64,000 nucleotides of DNA from Metallyticus violacea (taxonomy: Eukaryota > Arthropoda > Insecta > Mantodea > Metallyticidae): contig CM060846.1 of the NCBI GenBank assembly GCA_030762175.1, forward strand, positions 309,104,512 to 309,168,511. The letters run 5' to 3'. Of the stretch, positions 45,916 through 57,990 are shown one piece after another; position 1 is the first letter of the stretch; the number at the start of each line of letters is the position of its first letter. Below the pieces are notes generated by a model. That model did no database searches. It saw nothing but the letters and a program-made list of their open reading frames with translations, and was not told the DNA's origin. The translations under genes and the position numbers were made by a program.

Positions 45916-48900
45916 GCATGGATTTCATTATGTAGAAAATAAATGGCACGGATTTACATTTTGATGCTCAGGATTATATACAAATAAAATTAATTTTAAC
46001 GCACAATACTGTGTTATAAATTCTCATTCCAGCGCACCACTCTGTATTTATTTACACCATAAATATCCTATAGCAGCTGCTTATTGTAGAATGACGGCTT
46101 TGTGATAACTAAAAGGCATTTTATGCATCTTCCATTTATAGCGATAGAGCATTAAAAACTCTACATGTGCAGCTCAAACAATCTCAAATGGCTTTCATGC
46201 ACACTTCATACATATATACTACATAAACGATAGCGGGTGAGAACTGCATAGCGGGGAAAGTTTCCAAATTAAGTAGTTTTGTTAACAGAAGAGCCTGTAA
46301 TGGAGACGAGAAACCACTTAGGAATTGACAAGACTCTTGACTGTTGTAGTGTTATGTTTGAGTGACCGCAGCCCTTCCAAATCTGCACAACACCCTCAGG
46401 AATAGATTAACTCAGATCTTATACATTTCTCTCCCCTCCAGAAGCTTAACCTCAAACTTGGAGTGCAACACGATCTTGTAAGTTATCATTACTGCGATAC
46501 ATGACGATTCCCAACCGTTCAATTGGGAGATGTTGTTCATCAGTCTATTACATTGAATTTCTCAATGCAGCAGTTAATTGTTTTGCTATTCCTTATAAAT
46601 TAATACGTTATTAAAATTCAAGGTCTTAAAATTATAATACATGCTTGTTTTAACTTAAAATTTTACAGCAAAAACTGTTACTTTGCTCGATTGTGAAGAA
46701 TATGCAACTGTTTGAAACGTCACACATTTTTTATGTATCAGGTTTTAGTGTTTCAAATGTTCATATGTAAATATATTTCCTTGTTAATAAGCTGTAATAT
46801 TCTAAACAGGTTTTTATTTCTTTTTTCGGCACATGCATACATACAGCATTGTTTTACTCGACTTTGTGGGAGAATACGTAATATGTAAAATAATGTGTGT
46901 GTAAGTGCCTGCTTTATTATAATATATGAAATATTTTTGTTAACAATTTATGATCATGAACTCCAAAAACTGTTGCCGTTAAATATTTTAGTATGTAGCA
47001 AAATATACATAAACAGAGAGTACATTATTTGAGCTTCTCGGTTTGCCTATGGCTGCAGCTTGTTATACTGTCTTAGACTAATCCAATTATAGATTGTTCT
47101 ATTTCTCTCAATCACGGTAGAGGGTCCTTGTAATACTGTCCAACTTAAATTATTGCACCTAATTAGCGATCGTTTGCATATTATCACATTTACATTATTT
47201 TATTAATACTGCTTGTTAAATATTTTACTCGGCAAATAATCTTAGCAAATATCATTCGTGGTATTACTTATGATAATTCATGCAAATTAGTTTCAGCCAA
47301 TAAACGAGCTCACTTATACTTGTACAATTAATAATCCAATTACACTTATAATAAGTATAATGTAACTTAAAAAAGTACAATTTTCATTTGTTTTATTCCT
47401 ATAGTCTCTGCTTTGTTTCTATTATTGAGGGAAAAAAAAAAACAAACGAAACTAGTGCAGTTTCTTGTTTATTATTGGTGGAGCAGTAACTAATTACACT
47501 AATTGAATAATTAATTACTATAAGCAAAAGTAATTTACAATAAAATTTAACATGCCTAATAATAGATAAACAACGATAAAAGAATTCTAAATAAATTGGT
47601 ATTATAACCTCAAATTAAAGGAAGCTCACAATAAATTGTTGTTATAACCTCAAATTGTTCATTTGTTTTTATTCCAATCATCTCGTTTCCATTCCATTAT
47701 TTTTTTTCACACTTATTAATATGACCTCAAATGTTTCACTATTTTTTGACTTATTATAATTATTTCAAATGATTAGTTGTATAAAAACAGTTAAAAGTAC
47801 AAGATCGTTCTTCTGTAGCTATTTTGTCGAATATATAATAATTTTCCAATGGTAATTTAACTACGCTTTTAAACTAAAACTTTTAGTCTCGAAATAATAA
47901 TCTCTTCAACAAACATTCCGAAACGATCAGCACCTCGTGTTATAGAGGATGTAGGAAATAGTATCTTTTAGTGAGAAAGTCTTCAGCTAATAACTTGGGA
48001 ATCTAACCATTTTTTTTGCCTAAAACACACTTGTTTCCCTTGCAAGTTAAGATCAGGTGTACCGCATATAGTGAATTCTACAAGAAACATTCATATCTTC
48101 CTTATTTTCTAAAAAAGTAACATTTTCCCGTTACACATTGGTTTAGGAGCAATGTCAGACAGACACTGACATTAATATTGTGATAACATACTGTTAAGCT
48201 TTACGACGACTTTTGTGAATATGTTTTTATTTCTTTCTTTTGGCACCTACACGGAATTGAATACGAGTCGGAAATATGACAGATACATTTTGGGAAGAGA
48301 AATAAAATTGAGAATAAACTACTAAGTTTCAGCATTCAGCAACAAGAAGAAATGGGATGAAACCATTTAAATAATTATATTCTCTTGTGAAAAAAAAAAT
48401 AGTTTTGAAAGCGGAAAGCCTACAAGAAAGTCCAAGGCTAAGAGCTAATAGAATTGCAAATTGCAGCAATTCAGGTACATTTTTGTCGTTTTGTATTTAT
48501 AGGGGTTCTTAAGTGAATGCCTAACGACGTCTTTCCAAAATTACTATTAGAGCCACGGAAAATGAAAACGCTCACTAGTTCGTGGGAAATAACAAAAAGG
48601 AAATACTGAGAAATGCTAAAATAATGGGAAGCAAAATGCATGGTTAGTGTGGATAACGGCGGCAAGGATTTAACTTGTTACCATGCTGTGTTTTGCAGGC
48701 AAACTAACGACTTTGTACTATCAGGCATTCAGATGTAATAGCGAGGGAACACACTCTCCTGTAAATGGACGCTTGCACGATATATCCCCGCTTTCCTACC
48801 TTCTTTTTTCTGAATGTATTACCTAGAAAGCATTTCAAACTAGCGTACAAGGAGAATCAGTTACATTGTTAGCCCAGATTTTTAATTCCGAGGTCATTAA

Positions 48901-50456
48901 TCATTGACATATATATAAGAGAGAGTTTAATATGCATATTGGGAAACCATACTGAGCGTGCTATTGTCAATATACAAACCTCTTTTGACTTGAGTTGGCA
49001 GTCTAATGACTTATTTAATGCGGTAAGAAAGTACACATGTACGTCGACATCTGCAAGTTGTTTTTAGAGACTAATGTTTCGGGCGATGAATTTATACTGG
49101 TTGCTTTATCCATTTACGTATAAACCAAGAAAGCATTTTTCTCTTTCTGTATGAAATGTGGACATACCTTTCAATTAATGTTTACATCTTTGGTACTACT
49201 GTCGGATACTAGGCTAAGATACTCTGAATAAGAAACAGCGAACTATGGGTAAATAAGGGCTGTACACAAAGCTTGTAAATGTTAGTAAAAGAGAACCAGG
49301 GAATACGGGACCTGTCATTTGGGTGGTTTCTAAAATGTAGATACGAAGATACTGGTTTCGGTGCGTTTACAAGCTCCATCTCCCTTGTTTATACTTTCTG
49401 GTTCCTTCCTCTACCAACTCTATGGAATCAAATGGATAAAATAGAACAGAAAAATTGTTAAATGTTTTCAACTCCAACGTTGACAGGTTGGGACACTTAA
49501 GGCAATTTTTCATATTGTTAATCGTACGGTGTTTATAGCCAAACCTCTGTGCCACATATTTAAACTTGACCCATTACATGTTCTGTGACATTTATGTTCA
49601 TCAAACTGATTCAACAAAAGGACAACCACTAATATTCTCATCTTTAATGAAAAAATGGACGAAAATCCTTAAAAATTACATTTATACATAAACCGGTACA
49701 ATTTGTTTTGGCGTGGCAACACCGTGGTTAGTTTGAGTTTAACAGAAGAACACAAATGCATGGAGGCGGCTCAAAACATTCCTACTAATGCCATTGGGGA
49801 GGGCAGAGAAAGAAATTTTTTTTTTTTTTCCAAAGAGGTACTTTGTCACGATTCTTCCTGAGGAACACCATTTGGCTTTGATAAATGGCGTTTAAAAACT
49901 TAAATCCAAGGTAATTCACCTGTTAACTCGAGAACTGATACATGTGTTGAAATGTGACAAGTAAATCATTGTGCTACACTTGCATTCCATGGAAGAATGT
50001 ATATATGGCTATTGCACGATTTAAGCGAAAACCAGTGCGTAGACAATTACGCTTCTTTGCTTACTCGTTAGCTGGTGAATAACACCATAGTTACTATCCA
50101 GAATTTTTCTGCTGACGAGAAATGATACTTTGTATCATTGTTGCGCCCTCTCAACAAAGCAACTCCTTGTACAAAAGCTAGAATATGTACACAAAAGGTA
50201 AATTTATGTATCAGGTGAAACAAAGGTGTCGTGTAATGTGAGTTGCTTCTCAGAAACGCAACCATAACTGTTGACGTTTATTACCAATAATTCTGATTCC
50301 TTGCCACCGCAATTTATGAAAAACGACCGGAAGGATTGAATCAGGTGGTGCTACAAGAAAATGCACGCCCATTCTCCGTAAACGTGGCAAAAAAAACTGT
50401 CCTGGAACATGGTTCGAAGGTTAGTCTATGTCTTCCTTACGCTCTCAGATTAATAC
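45916..50456. other. No recognised gene; two minor repeats
   Basis: Strongly AT-rich. Contains the 26-bp repeat pair at 47591-47656 and a weak tRNA-like stretch on the minus strand near 48655-48730 (TTAGTTTGCCTGC, AGTTAAATCCTTGC). No domain recognised. Confidence 0.5.
47591..47656. repeat. Tandem pair of a 26-bp unit (40-bp period)
   Basis: 47591-47616 and 47631-47656 both read ATAAATTG, two variable bases, then TTATAACCTCAAATT; 24 of 26 positions agree. Confidence 0.8.
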
Positions 50457-50512
50457 TTCCGCCTAAGTGGTGCCTCAGTAGTAAAAAACAGGCATTAAAC
50501 ATTAATTAATAA
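50457..50512 (+). mobile_element. SINE family A, 3'-end fragment
   Basis: CCGCCTAAGTGGTGCCTCAG then AGTAAAAAACAGGCATTAAA and an AT tail: only the last 50 or so bases of family A. No certain target duplication. Confidence 0.75.
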
Positions 50513-52169
50513 AATGTATTTCTACGTTTACCGCTCCCTTTCCAACAATCTTCAATAAAACTTCTTTGATAATGACAACGCTCTTCAAATTTGACTGACT
50601 GCCTCTTTAACTTCAAATCAGAAGATTTCTTTAGACTGGAATCTGCTTTCGTTCTATTATTTTTGGGAAAGAGGATGAACTACTGTGGCCAGGTATGTGC
50701 AACTTAATATGCAATCTTTAAGAGGAGAAAATACAACAATACAACAAGAGCAATAATGCTTCCATACCTGCAATTATACCCGGATCCCCTTTAAAGACAC
50801 TGAAACGGGAATTATATATGTGGGCTATTTTTGAGATATTGGTGGATGGGTGATTTATTATTTATTTAATTGGACAATTGCATGTCTTGCCTCTTCTCTC
50901 GGAGTCATGAGTTCGATGCTTCCTAACTCTCTGGTTCCAATGCAGAGGAAAGGGATCTCCGGGTAATTTTGGACCGTTTTTAATGACTTAAAGTCTTTAA
51001 GGAGGAAGAAGATTGTTCACTGTAATAATGAAATTCGACTGTGGTTGGACATTTAATTTATTTAAAAACTTAAAAGGTTCTGGAACATGCTGTGCTTCGG
51101 CGGATTATAATTCGCTGTATTCACTCGCGTATTTATTCACTTTGACACGATTGTGACTACTATTACTATTACGTTGCACTGCCTAATTGACTCTCACTGA
51201 CCGAACGATTTACTTTAACTCTTCGCGACGGTTTAACTTCTCTGCTATGATACTGAATAAGAATGATTAATTGTCACTCTTGTTGCAACGGTTATTACTC
51301 TTACTGTTCTGTTAGTATAGCTTTCCCTCGCGAAAGCTTAAAAACTTAACTTTTCATAGTTAACATTAAATCTTTATGCGTACTCGCTCCTCCCTCGTGA
51401 ATATTTAATTGCTTTAAATAAATTGAATTTGGTTCCTTCTAGACTATCATTGTATAATGCAAGTGCAAGGTTTATTACAAGTTTGCTTTAATTCTTCGGG
51501 TTTTCAAACATGTTGATTGGTGGAAGATTCTGGGTTTTACCAGGAAATATACATTTTCTCTTTCCACGTTACCAAAATCGCGGATATCTGCTTTTCACTA
51601 GATTATTGCGATTTAGTACGTTTCTACAATATATGTGGCCTTTCTTCGAAACAGCTAATGTCTTGGTTTCTGTGAAAACGCGTGTTTCTGTATGTGGTAT
51701 TTCCTTTTGACTGCAGGTACAGTTATATGCGATATTTCCTTTTGAAATTTTGCTACATTTCCTGCTTCAGCACTCAAATTACTTGAGAGTAGCTTTACAC
51801 ATGTGACAGAAAGACCCTTATAATCTACATTAAATATATTTTGGCGGAAAAATCAGCAGAAATCTCCGCATGTTTAATTCATAAAAGTGCATAAACTCAG
51901 GTTTTCCTTTAATATATTTAGGTTCTCTGTTGCCTTCATAACAAACACCCTTCTATCTGCAGATATCAAACTACGTAGCTATTTCAAACGTGGTTTTATT
52001 TTTTTGTTGAAATCGCAGTGTTAAACCACGAAACCCTATTTTGTTTCTCAAGAGATTAGTAAGAAACTTTACTAAGCTATATGTAATTGCTATTTCATAA
52101 AATTAGGCTCATGTTTTTTGAGTTGCGGGCCGGTTAGGAGCAACTGCATACTGGGAGAGGTCAGTTGTC
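50513..52169. other. No recognised gene
   Basis: AT-rich. Near 50915 GAGTTCGATGCTTCC resembles a B box and may belong to a further old SINE; not supported by a partner. Confidence 0.45.
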
Positions 52170-52224
52170 AAGGCCGTTGTCCATGTCCTGTGATATCTCA
52201 GTAGTAAAAATAGGCGTTAAACAA
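52170..52224 (+). mobile_element. SINE family A, 3'-end fragment
   Basis: GTCCATGTCCTGTGATATCT then CAGTAGTAAAAATAGGCGTT, matching the last 50 bases of family A; the upstream flank does not match the family. Confidence 0.7.
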
Positions 52225-54969
52225 CTATTCCGCTACATAAATATAGTCCTGAATAATGGATTTTTATATACGATACGCATGTGAAAATGAATTCTTGTAG
52301 AGAAGTGAAGAAGAAGAGATTCTGAAGAAAATATAGAGTAATCGAATTCCAGGTAGATAAATTGTTCACCAACTTAGAGGCAGGCTCTCTCAATGACAAG
52401 AAACGTATTTCGAACTGCTGTGTTCTTACGGAAGAAAAATCAAATCAGGAAATTTCTACACAGATGTCGGCAACGTATTGCCGCTGAGGGACATTGTTTT
52501 TTAACATTTATTATAACATAGGTTAGTGCTTTTTGTTATCACTAACTTTACGTGCGGCGATTCTCTCTCATTTTTTCCCATTGCGGCGGCTACTGAGGCT
52601 TAAATAACCTCACTGTAGTTGACTGGCTGTTTTCCATTTCAGATACAATTATTTTATTATCATGCTGTTTGTGTATTAACTTAGCGTTAGAATATATTTT
52701 ATTCTGGTCATATCCTAACAACAAAGCAATGAAAAACCAAGCAATAGTAATTAAAACGCTTGGTTAAAACATGAGTTGCTATTAGAATGGATATGCATAC
52801 TAATGAGAACTTTGTGGGTTAGTCTGTAAGTGCAAAGAATGCTGTCTAGAATTGTGCTTTCGTTTTATTCAAGTGTTAGCTTTAGCAAATATGGACTTTG
52901 ATTAACAGCCCATTATACATATTCATATTCTGCTAATGATGTAAGTAAAGAAATATATAAATACATCATTAACAATAAAAATCTAACCGTTGTATTGTGA
53001 TTGTGATAGTTTCTTCGAACCGTACTATACTGCTGAACACCGAAGAGAATTATGGAGGAAAAAGAAACACATGACAGGATGTGATTCGCCATTCATTACT
53101 CCACGGTCGATGCTGTACAGCATGAAATTGAATTCTTCACCATGGCCTCTCAATGGTTTGATTCATGATCGCCTATGATGGCGCAGTCGCTGTGGTACTC
53201 CAAGCTATATATCTCAATTATAGAGATTGGTAAAGAGACCCTTTCTCTTAGCCTGGCCTCTTTTTATTTTCATGCATCTTCAACATGCTTCTCACACTTC
53301 TAATTAAACTTGAAACAGAAATATCGTTAGTAACATCTGTTCCCACTTCAACCGGTTTTGTTTCTAAGGTATTGCGATTAAAGAAACTGCGCTATACAGC
53401 GTGTAACGTGTGATCCGTAATTTTGAAAGCTATGTAACAAATTGTTATACCAAGTACTTACATGATGGAATACCTTGCCATTGTTTATTTCCAAAGAAAA
53501 TGTGCTGTCAGCGCTTATATTTTAAGCAAACAAAGTTGAATTATGTCCATAGCGACTCAAGTACTCTTGCATATAATGAGGAAATTTGAGGAAAATTGAT
53601 ACAACTTTCTATATACCGTGTGATTCAGTTCATCTTGGGTTTTGAGCAGAGGAAATAATCCATATTTAAGAGAATATTTAAGAGAACACATACACCATCA
53701 GATAAAAAAAAAACACCTATTACACGCTAATTTGAAATGAACTTATACCTTAAATTTTAAAAATAATGTTTTCAATATCTACAAAATTGGTACAGTTAAA
53801 CTTAAAAATATATGAGTGTGAAGTACATTTTAACATTTAAATCAACCCCTGTTACTATATTTTGTATTATTTTGCTGAAGTATAACCAAATGGGGAATAA
53901 ATATGCAAGAAGAAACGTGAACTTAAAGATGAGCAATACAGAAAAACTTTTCTCTTATAGAAAATTGAAAACTGCATTATTAATAATACAAACTGTGATT
54001 GCCTCAACCTATAAGTTTGTTGCTTGTTTTTTCAAAAGTATATTTTTCAAAACTTTTTGCATTACAACTGTAAACTTTTCAAGATAACTACATGATACAG
54101 TCATTATTCCTATTTAGATCATCGAGCTAAACCTTCCTTATCTTACGTTAATTAATAAGTATTTTTACACACATTGCAAGGGAGTAATAAAGGAAACAAA
54201 TCCCTACATTTGCGCTGTACATATGTTAACCACTGATGTTCGATTCTTAGACTTATATGTTATCTTTATAATTTAAAATTATTTCTAAAAGTTCAAAGCT
54301 TGTGAATAATTTTGTAAATGCTTTTATGTGCTAACCTAATTTGACTATTTTGAGTATTAATAATATGAAAATTTGATAATATAGGAAATATTACATTAAA
54401 GAGCATATTTTAAATGTTAAGTACACATTTTTATTTCAATATTTCCTATAGAAACTTAGAAAAAATGTGAAAGACATACGTTTTTTAGTGTCAAAGGTTT
54501 ATGTACCCTCAAATAAATACGAAATATCTATAAATTATTTAATTTCCGATATGAAGATATGTAAACACCGATAGAAAATATAAATAGTAATAAAATAATA
54601 TTAAATACCTAACCTAATTTTTACAATTTATTTAATTCTTTGTTATTTTACGGCAAAATCGTAAATCGTTCTGTTGTGCAAGTCCAGGTTTAACTGAATT
54701 TGCATCATGAGTTTTTATAAACAACAAATAAAGTTCATCTTTATGCTATATATTTCGTAAATAATTCCCTATTAATGTTGAAAATGACGGTTCGACTGAT
54801 GCTATAAATAGGAATTGTTAACGTTTTGTTAGCTGATACAAACCATTGTTATAGTTTTAATATGCAGAAGCAGTTCATTTGTACTTTTAGTATTTAAATA
54901 TTTTATAGCAGAACATAATACACATTTCATTCCTTAAACGCGTGACCGATTCCAATGATACCTTTTCCT
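52225..54969. other. No recognised gene
   Basis: AT-rich. TATACCGTGTGATTCAG near 53612 resembles a DNA-transposon end but has no partner. The 91-codon frame at 53812 is AT-driven and without motif. Confidence 0.45.
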
Positions 54970-55001
54970 CAAAATTTCGCGTTTCAATATTGCATCCTCA
55001 G
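54970..55001 (-). other. Hammerhead-like core motif of a Penelope-type terminal repeat (weak)
   Basis: On the minus strand CTGAGGATGCAATATTGAAA continues into CGCGAAATTTTG. The pair CTGANGA ... GAAACGCG is typical of the terminal repeats of Penelope-like elements, where it forms the core of a hammerhead ribozyme. Here the short stem between the two core strands does not pair well, so any ribozyme is probably dead. It lies about 190 bases upstream of a Penelope-like coding remnant but in the opposite orientation. Confidence 0.35.
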
Positions 55002-55190
55002 ATCAAGAACATAGAGCTGGTTCCACAGTATGCACAGCACGAACCTTCACAAGAATCAGTTTTAAAATGTTGTACACCGTCTCCATATTGAAGTAAAGCT
55101 GCCTACACACTCACAGCAAGTATAAGTGAAAAATTAAATAACACAATGAACAATGTACCTAACGTAACAATAACCAGATGAGCAGAATAA

Positions 55191-56414
55191 TGGCTGAGAT
55201 ATATTGATGATGTATTCGTGCTTTGGACTCATGGCTCAGAATCTCTCGATCAGTTCCTTACTAATCTTAACTCCAAATTTTCAGTTAAGTTCACCTTTTC
55301 TGTCTCTCCCAATGCTGCTACGTTCCTATATATTGATATTTCTTTATGTAATGGCTCTTTTCTTACGTCTGCGCACATTAAGCCTACCAATTTACAACAG
55401 TACCTTCATTTTGATAGCTGTCATCCCTTGCATATCAAAAGATCTATTCCTTTTTCTCTTTCAATCCGTGGTCATCGTCTTTGTAACAACTTTTCATCTC
55501 TTGACAAGTATATTAAAAACCTTGCTCAAAAGTTCCAAGACCAAAATATCCTTCCTCTCTTTTAAAATCCCGTATAATCCCAGCGCACAAAAATTTCCAA
55601 AGCAAATCTAAAACTGCTAATAAGAACTTCATTAACCTTGTTACTACTTACGTGCCTGGAATTGAAAGCATCAGACCTATTTTGAAAGAATGTTACTTTG
55701 TTAATGCACTCATGCACTAATGCACTCATCTTTAAATGATTTTTCTAAATTTGTACCCCGCCTTACTTTTAGAACACCCCCTAACCTTAAAAGTATATTT
55801 CGCCGAAACCTATCTCCTCCGAATTGGAAGGGAAGTAAAGCCGTGGGTCCCGTGTCGTACATTTACGGCACGAAAAAGAACCTTAAGCCTGAAAGAGAGG
55901 CCTCTGAGCAAAATTTGTCGGCCGTTTCACGCCCTGTGTTGAATGGGACGCTGACGATCGTAGATGTTAAAGAGCGTCCATAAATAAATAAATAAAATCC
56001 TCCGAATTTACCACGTCCCTTTGCTGGCTCATATCCTTGCCAACGCCCTAAATGTAAAACCTTTGCGCTTATTATGCCTTGCCATTCATTCCACAGCCCT
56101 AATTTATCCAGAGAATTAAACATTTCTTCATTTGCTACCTTTCTTCCAAGAACGTCGTATATATGTTATCTTGTAAGCTTTGCAAAGCATTTTATATTGG
56201 CTTAACTTCCACTGTTGTTTCGCTGCGTATGAACAATCATAGACGTTCTGTTAAAACCAAGTCACCCTTGCTGGTTGCCCAACATGCCTTATCTCACTGT
56301 AAGGATTTTAATGATGCTTTTAATCTAACACTTATTGATGCTCTGAAAGCTTACTCAGAGATAGAGAAATGGCAGCTGTATTTTTACATACAGCGCATAG
56401 ACCACCTGGTTTAA
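55191..56414 (+). pseudogene. Penelope-like retroelement, RT and GIY-YIG endonuclease, 5'-truncated
   Basis: Starts abruptly with WLRYIDDVFVLW (catalytic YIDD at 55200-55211), with a stop just upstream. It then reads NAATFLYIDISLCNG, HIKPTNLQQYLHFDSCHP, IKRSIPFSLSIR, a thumb-like part with NLVTTYVPGIESIRPILKEC (about 55634-55690), FRTPPNLKSIFRRN, and after an inserted SINE the linker PCQRPKCKTFALI with paired cysteines (about 56030-56068). The endonuclease follows: LSCKLCKAFYIG (56166-56200; the GIY-YIG site appears as a Y-I-G of the second half), then RMNNHRRSV, VAQHALSHC and SEIEKWQL. This domain order, RT then Cys-rich linker then GIY-YIG, is that of Penelope-like elements. Several frame changes and the missing N-terminus make it a dead copy. 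Confidence 0.9.
55826..55997 (+). mobile_element. SINE family B, 5'-truncated, nested in the Penelope-like element
   Basis: Carries GTAAAGCCGTGGGTCCCGTG, GAGCAAAATTTGTCGGCCGT and TTCACGCCCTGTGTTGAATG and ends in (AAAT)n. Perfect 11-bp target duplications TCCTCCGAATT lie at 55815-55825 and 55998-56008. The high similarity to the copy at 14800 and the perfect duplication suggest a fairly recent insertion. Open frames crossing it are artefacts. Confidence 0.95.
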
Positions 56415-57110
56415 ATCTTATGTATTAATATTTTCCCCCCACACTCTCATTTCTAGTTTCATTATATCATATATATAGTGATAGAAGAACGGGTTAAGGA
56501 TCTCTGCCTAACGTAATTTTCTAAAAGTATTCAAACGACTTTTTTGTTAAAATATTTTCACAAACAACTTGCAGCGATAATAATAAACTCGCACTTGATT
56601 TACGCTTGCGTGAACTAAAAAGGAAATAACGCAAAAACAAAACATTCTTTGATTACTTTATTTCGGCTCATGATCGTAGCTTTCCGATTTTTTACAAAGA
56701 TGCAAAATTTGAAAGGGGGGGGGGGCAGGGGTGATGTAACTACCCATTGCCTAAAGGGTAAAAGCATCGTTACATTATGGAGGCCAAAAATCTCAATTAT
56801 CGCCTCATACCCCGTGCTTATATGCACTCTACTCAGTACTCATATATATTATTAAAGGTGTATTTTTAATATATTTTATTTTAATTAATTTATATCGCTG
56901 AAATCATGCCTCAGCTGAGTCTACGTCAGGCCTCTACAGATTATCATGATTTTACTTGAATTTCCCCTGTGAATGCTGCCGTAATAGAATTTGTGTTTTG
57001 AATTCTGTCTACCTTAATTGTAAGCATTGTGGAAATTCAAAGAAACAATGTGTTCTTATAGAAATTTGCAACAACAGTATACACAAAATATAAGAGATTT
57101 ATTCAGCTGC
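56415..57110. other. No recognised gene
   Basis: Includes a G-run near 56715. No motif. Confidence 0.5.
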
Positions 57111-57382
57111 CCATCCTAATGGTTATCTCGTAGATACAAGGTCGAGGGTTTAAACCCAGCCAGGGTCGATGGATTTTTTTAGAGAGTAAAATAAGTATGG
57201 CTTCCTTCGGAGGGAAGTAAAGCCGTGGGTTCCGTGTCGTGGATTTATGGTACGCAAAAGAACTTCAAGCCTAAAAGAAGAGGCCTCCGGGCAAAATTTG
57301 TTGGTTGTTTCACGCACTGAAGTGAATGGGTAGCTGGTGACTTGAGATATTCAATAGCATAAGAGCATCCGTAAAAAAAACA
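57111..57382 (+). mobile_element. SINE family B, near full-length
   Basis: Head with ATGGTTATCTCGTAGATACA and a diverged B box GAGGGTTTAAACCC, body GTAAAGCCGTGGGTTCCGTG, GAGGCCTCCGGGCAAAATTT, and an A-rich end. No clear target duplication. Confidence 0.88.
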
Positions 57383-57605
57383 TAGCTTGTCAAATGGGCA
57401 AAATTAAAGTTACATGATTACTAAAATATGTGAAAAAACATTCAAATTACAAATAAGCTATTAACTGAATACTACATAGTGTAGTATTTGTAAACTGTTG
57501 TTTGGAGTCGTTAATAATGTAAATTGCAAAGCTTGCACTGTTTGAATTTCTAATAAATTGCCTATAGTGTCTATTCATTGCTGAACAATAAACCAACACG
57601 GGAGT

Positions 57606-57990
57606 ATCGCGTGTATAACCGAGCACGGTGATCTAGGCGATAACGCTCGGGAGTCGCATTCAAATTTTTGGCAATGACGATCCTAACTTTGGGCTTGGTC
57701 ACTTGCACAAATGCTGAAATTTTCATCTCCCCCATTTCACCATTCTGGCGTCGAAAGTGGCAGACAATGCTGTGTGCGGTGTGGTTGTGATTTGGCTTTT
57801 GGAAAGGTTTTTATGCTTCGTTGTCTCGTTGGAAGCGACCCTTCTAAGAGTCTGGTTCCGTCCTTGCCTCAAGACCCCTGAATGCTGACCTCCCGGTGTC
57901 TCACTCACCCCATTTCTTCCTCAAGGTGCCCCCATTGAAGACAAACGATCAGAGTTTTAACACGATTGGAAGCACCAAAATTTTCTCCTT
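57606..57990 (+). mobile_element. SINE or SINE-like family D, copy 2
   Basis: Begins with a tRNA-like CGGTGATCTAGGCGATAACG, then GTCGCATTCAAATTTTTG as a damaged B box, GATCCTAACTTTGGGCTTGG, and GGAAGCGACCCTTCTAAGAG. The order is as in the copy at 32548-33065 but about 130 bases shorter. Confidence 0.7.

Noticed and set aside
53605..53640. TATACCGTGTGATTCAG as transposon terminal repeat
   Set aside because: No partner repeat and no transposase residues nearby.
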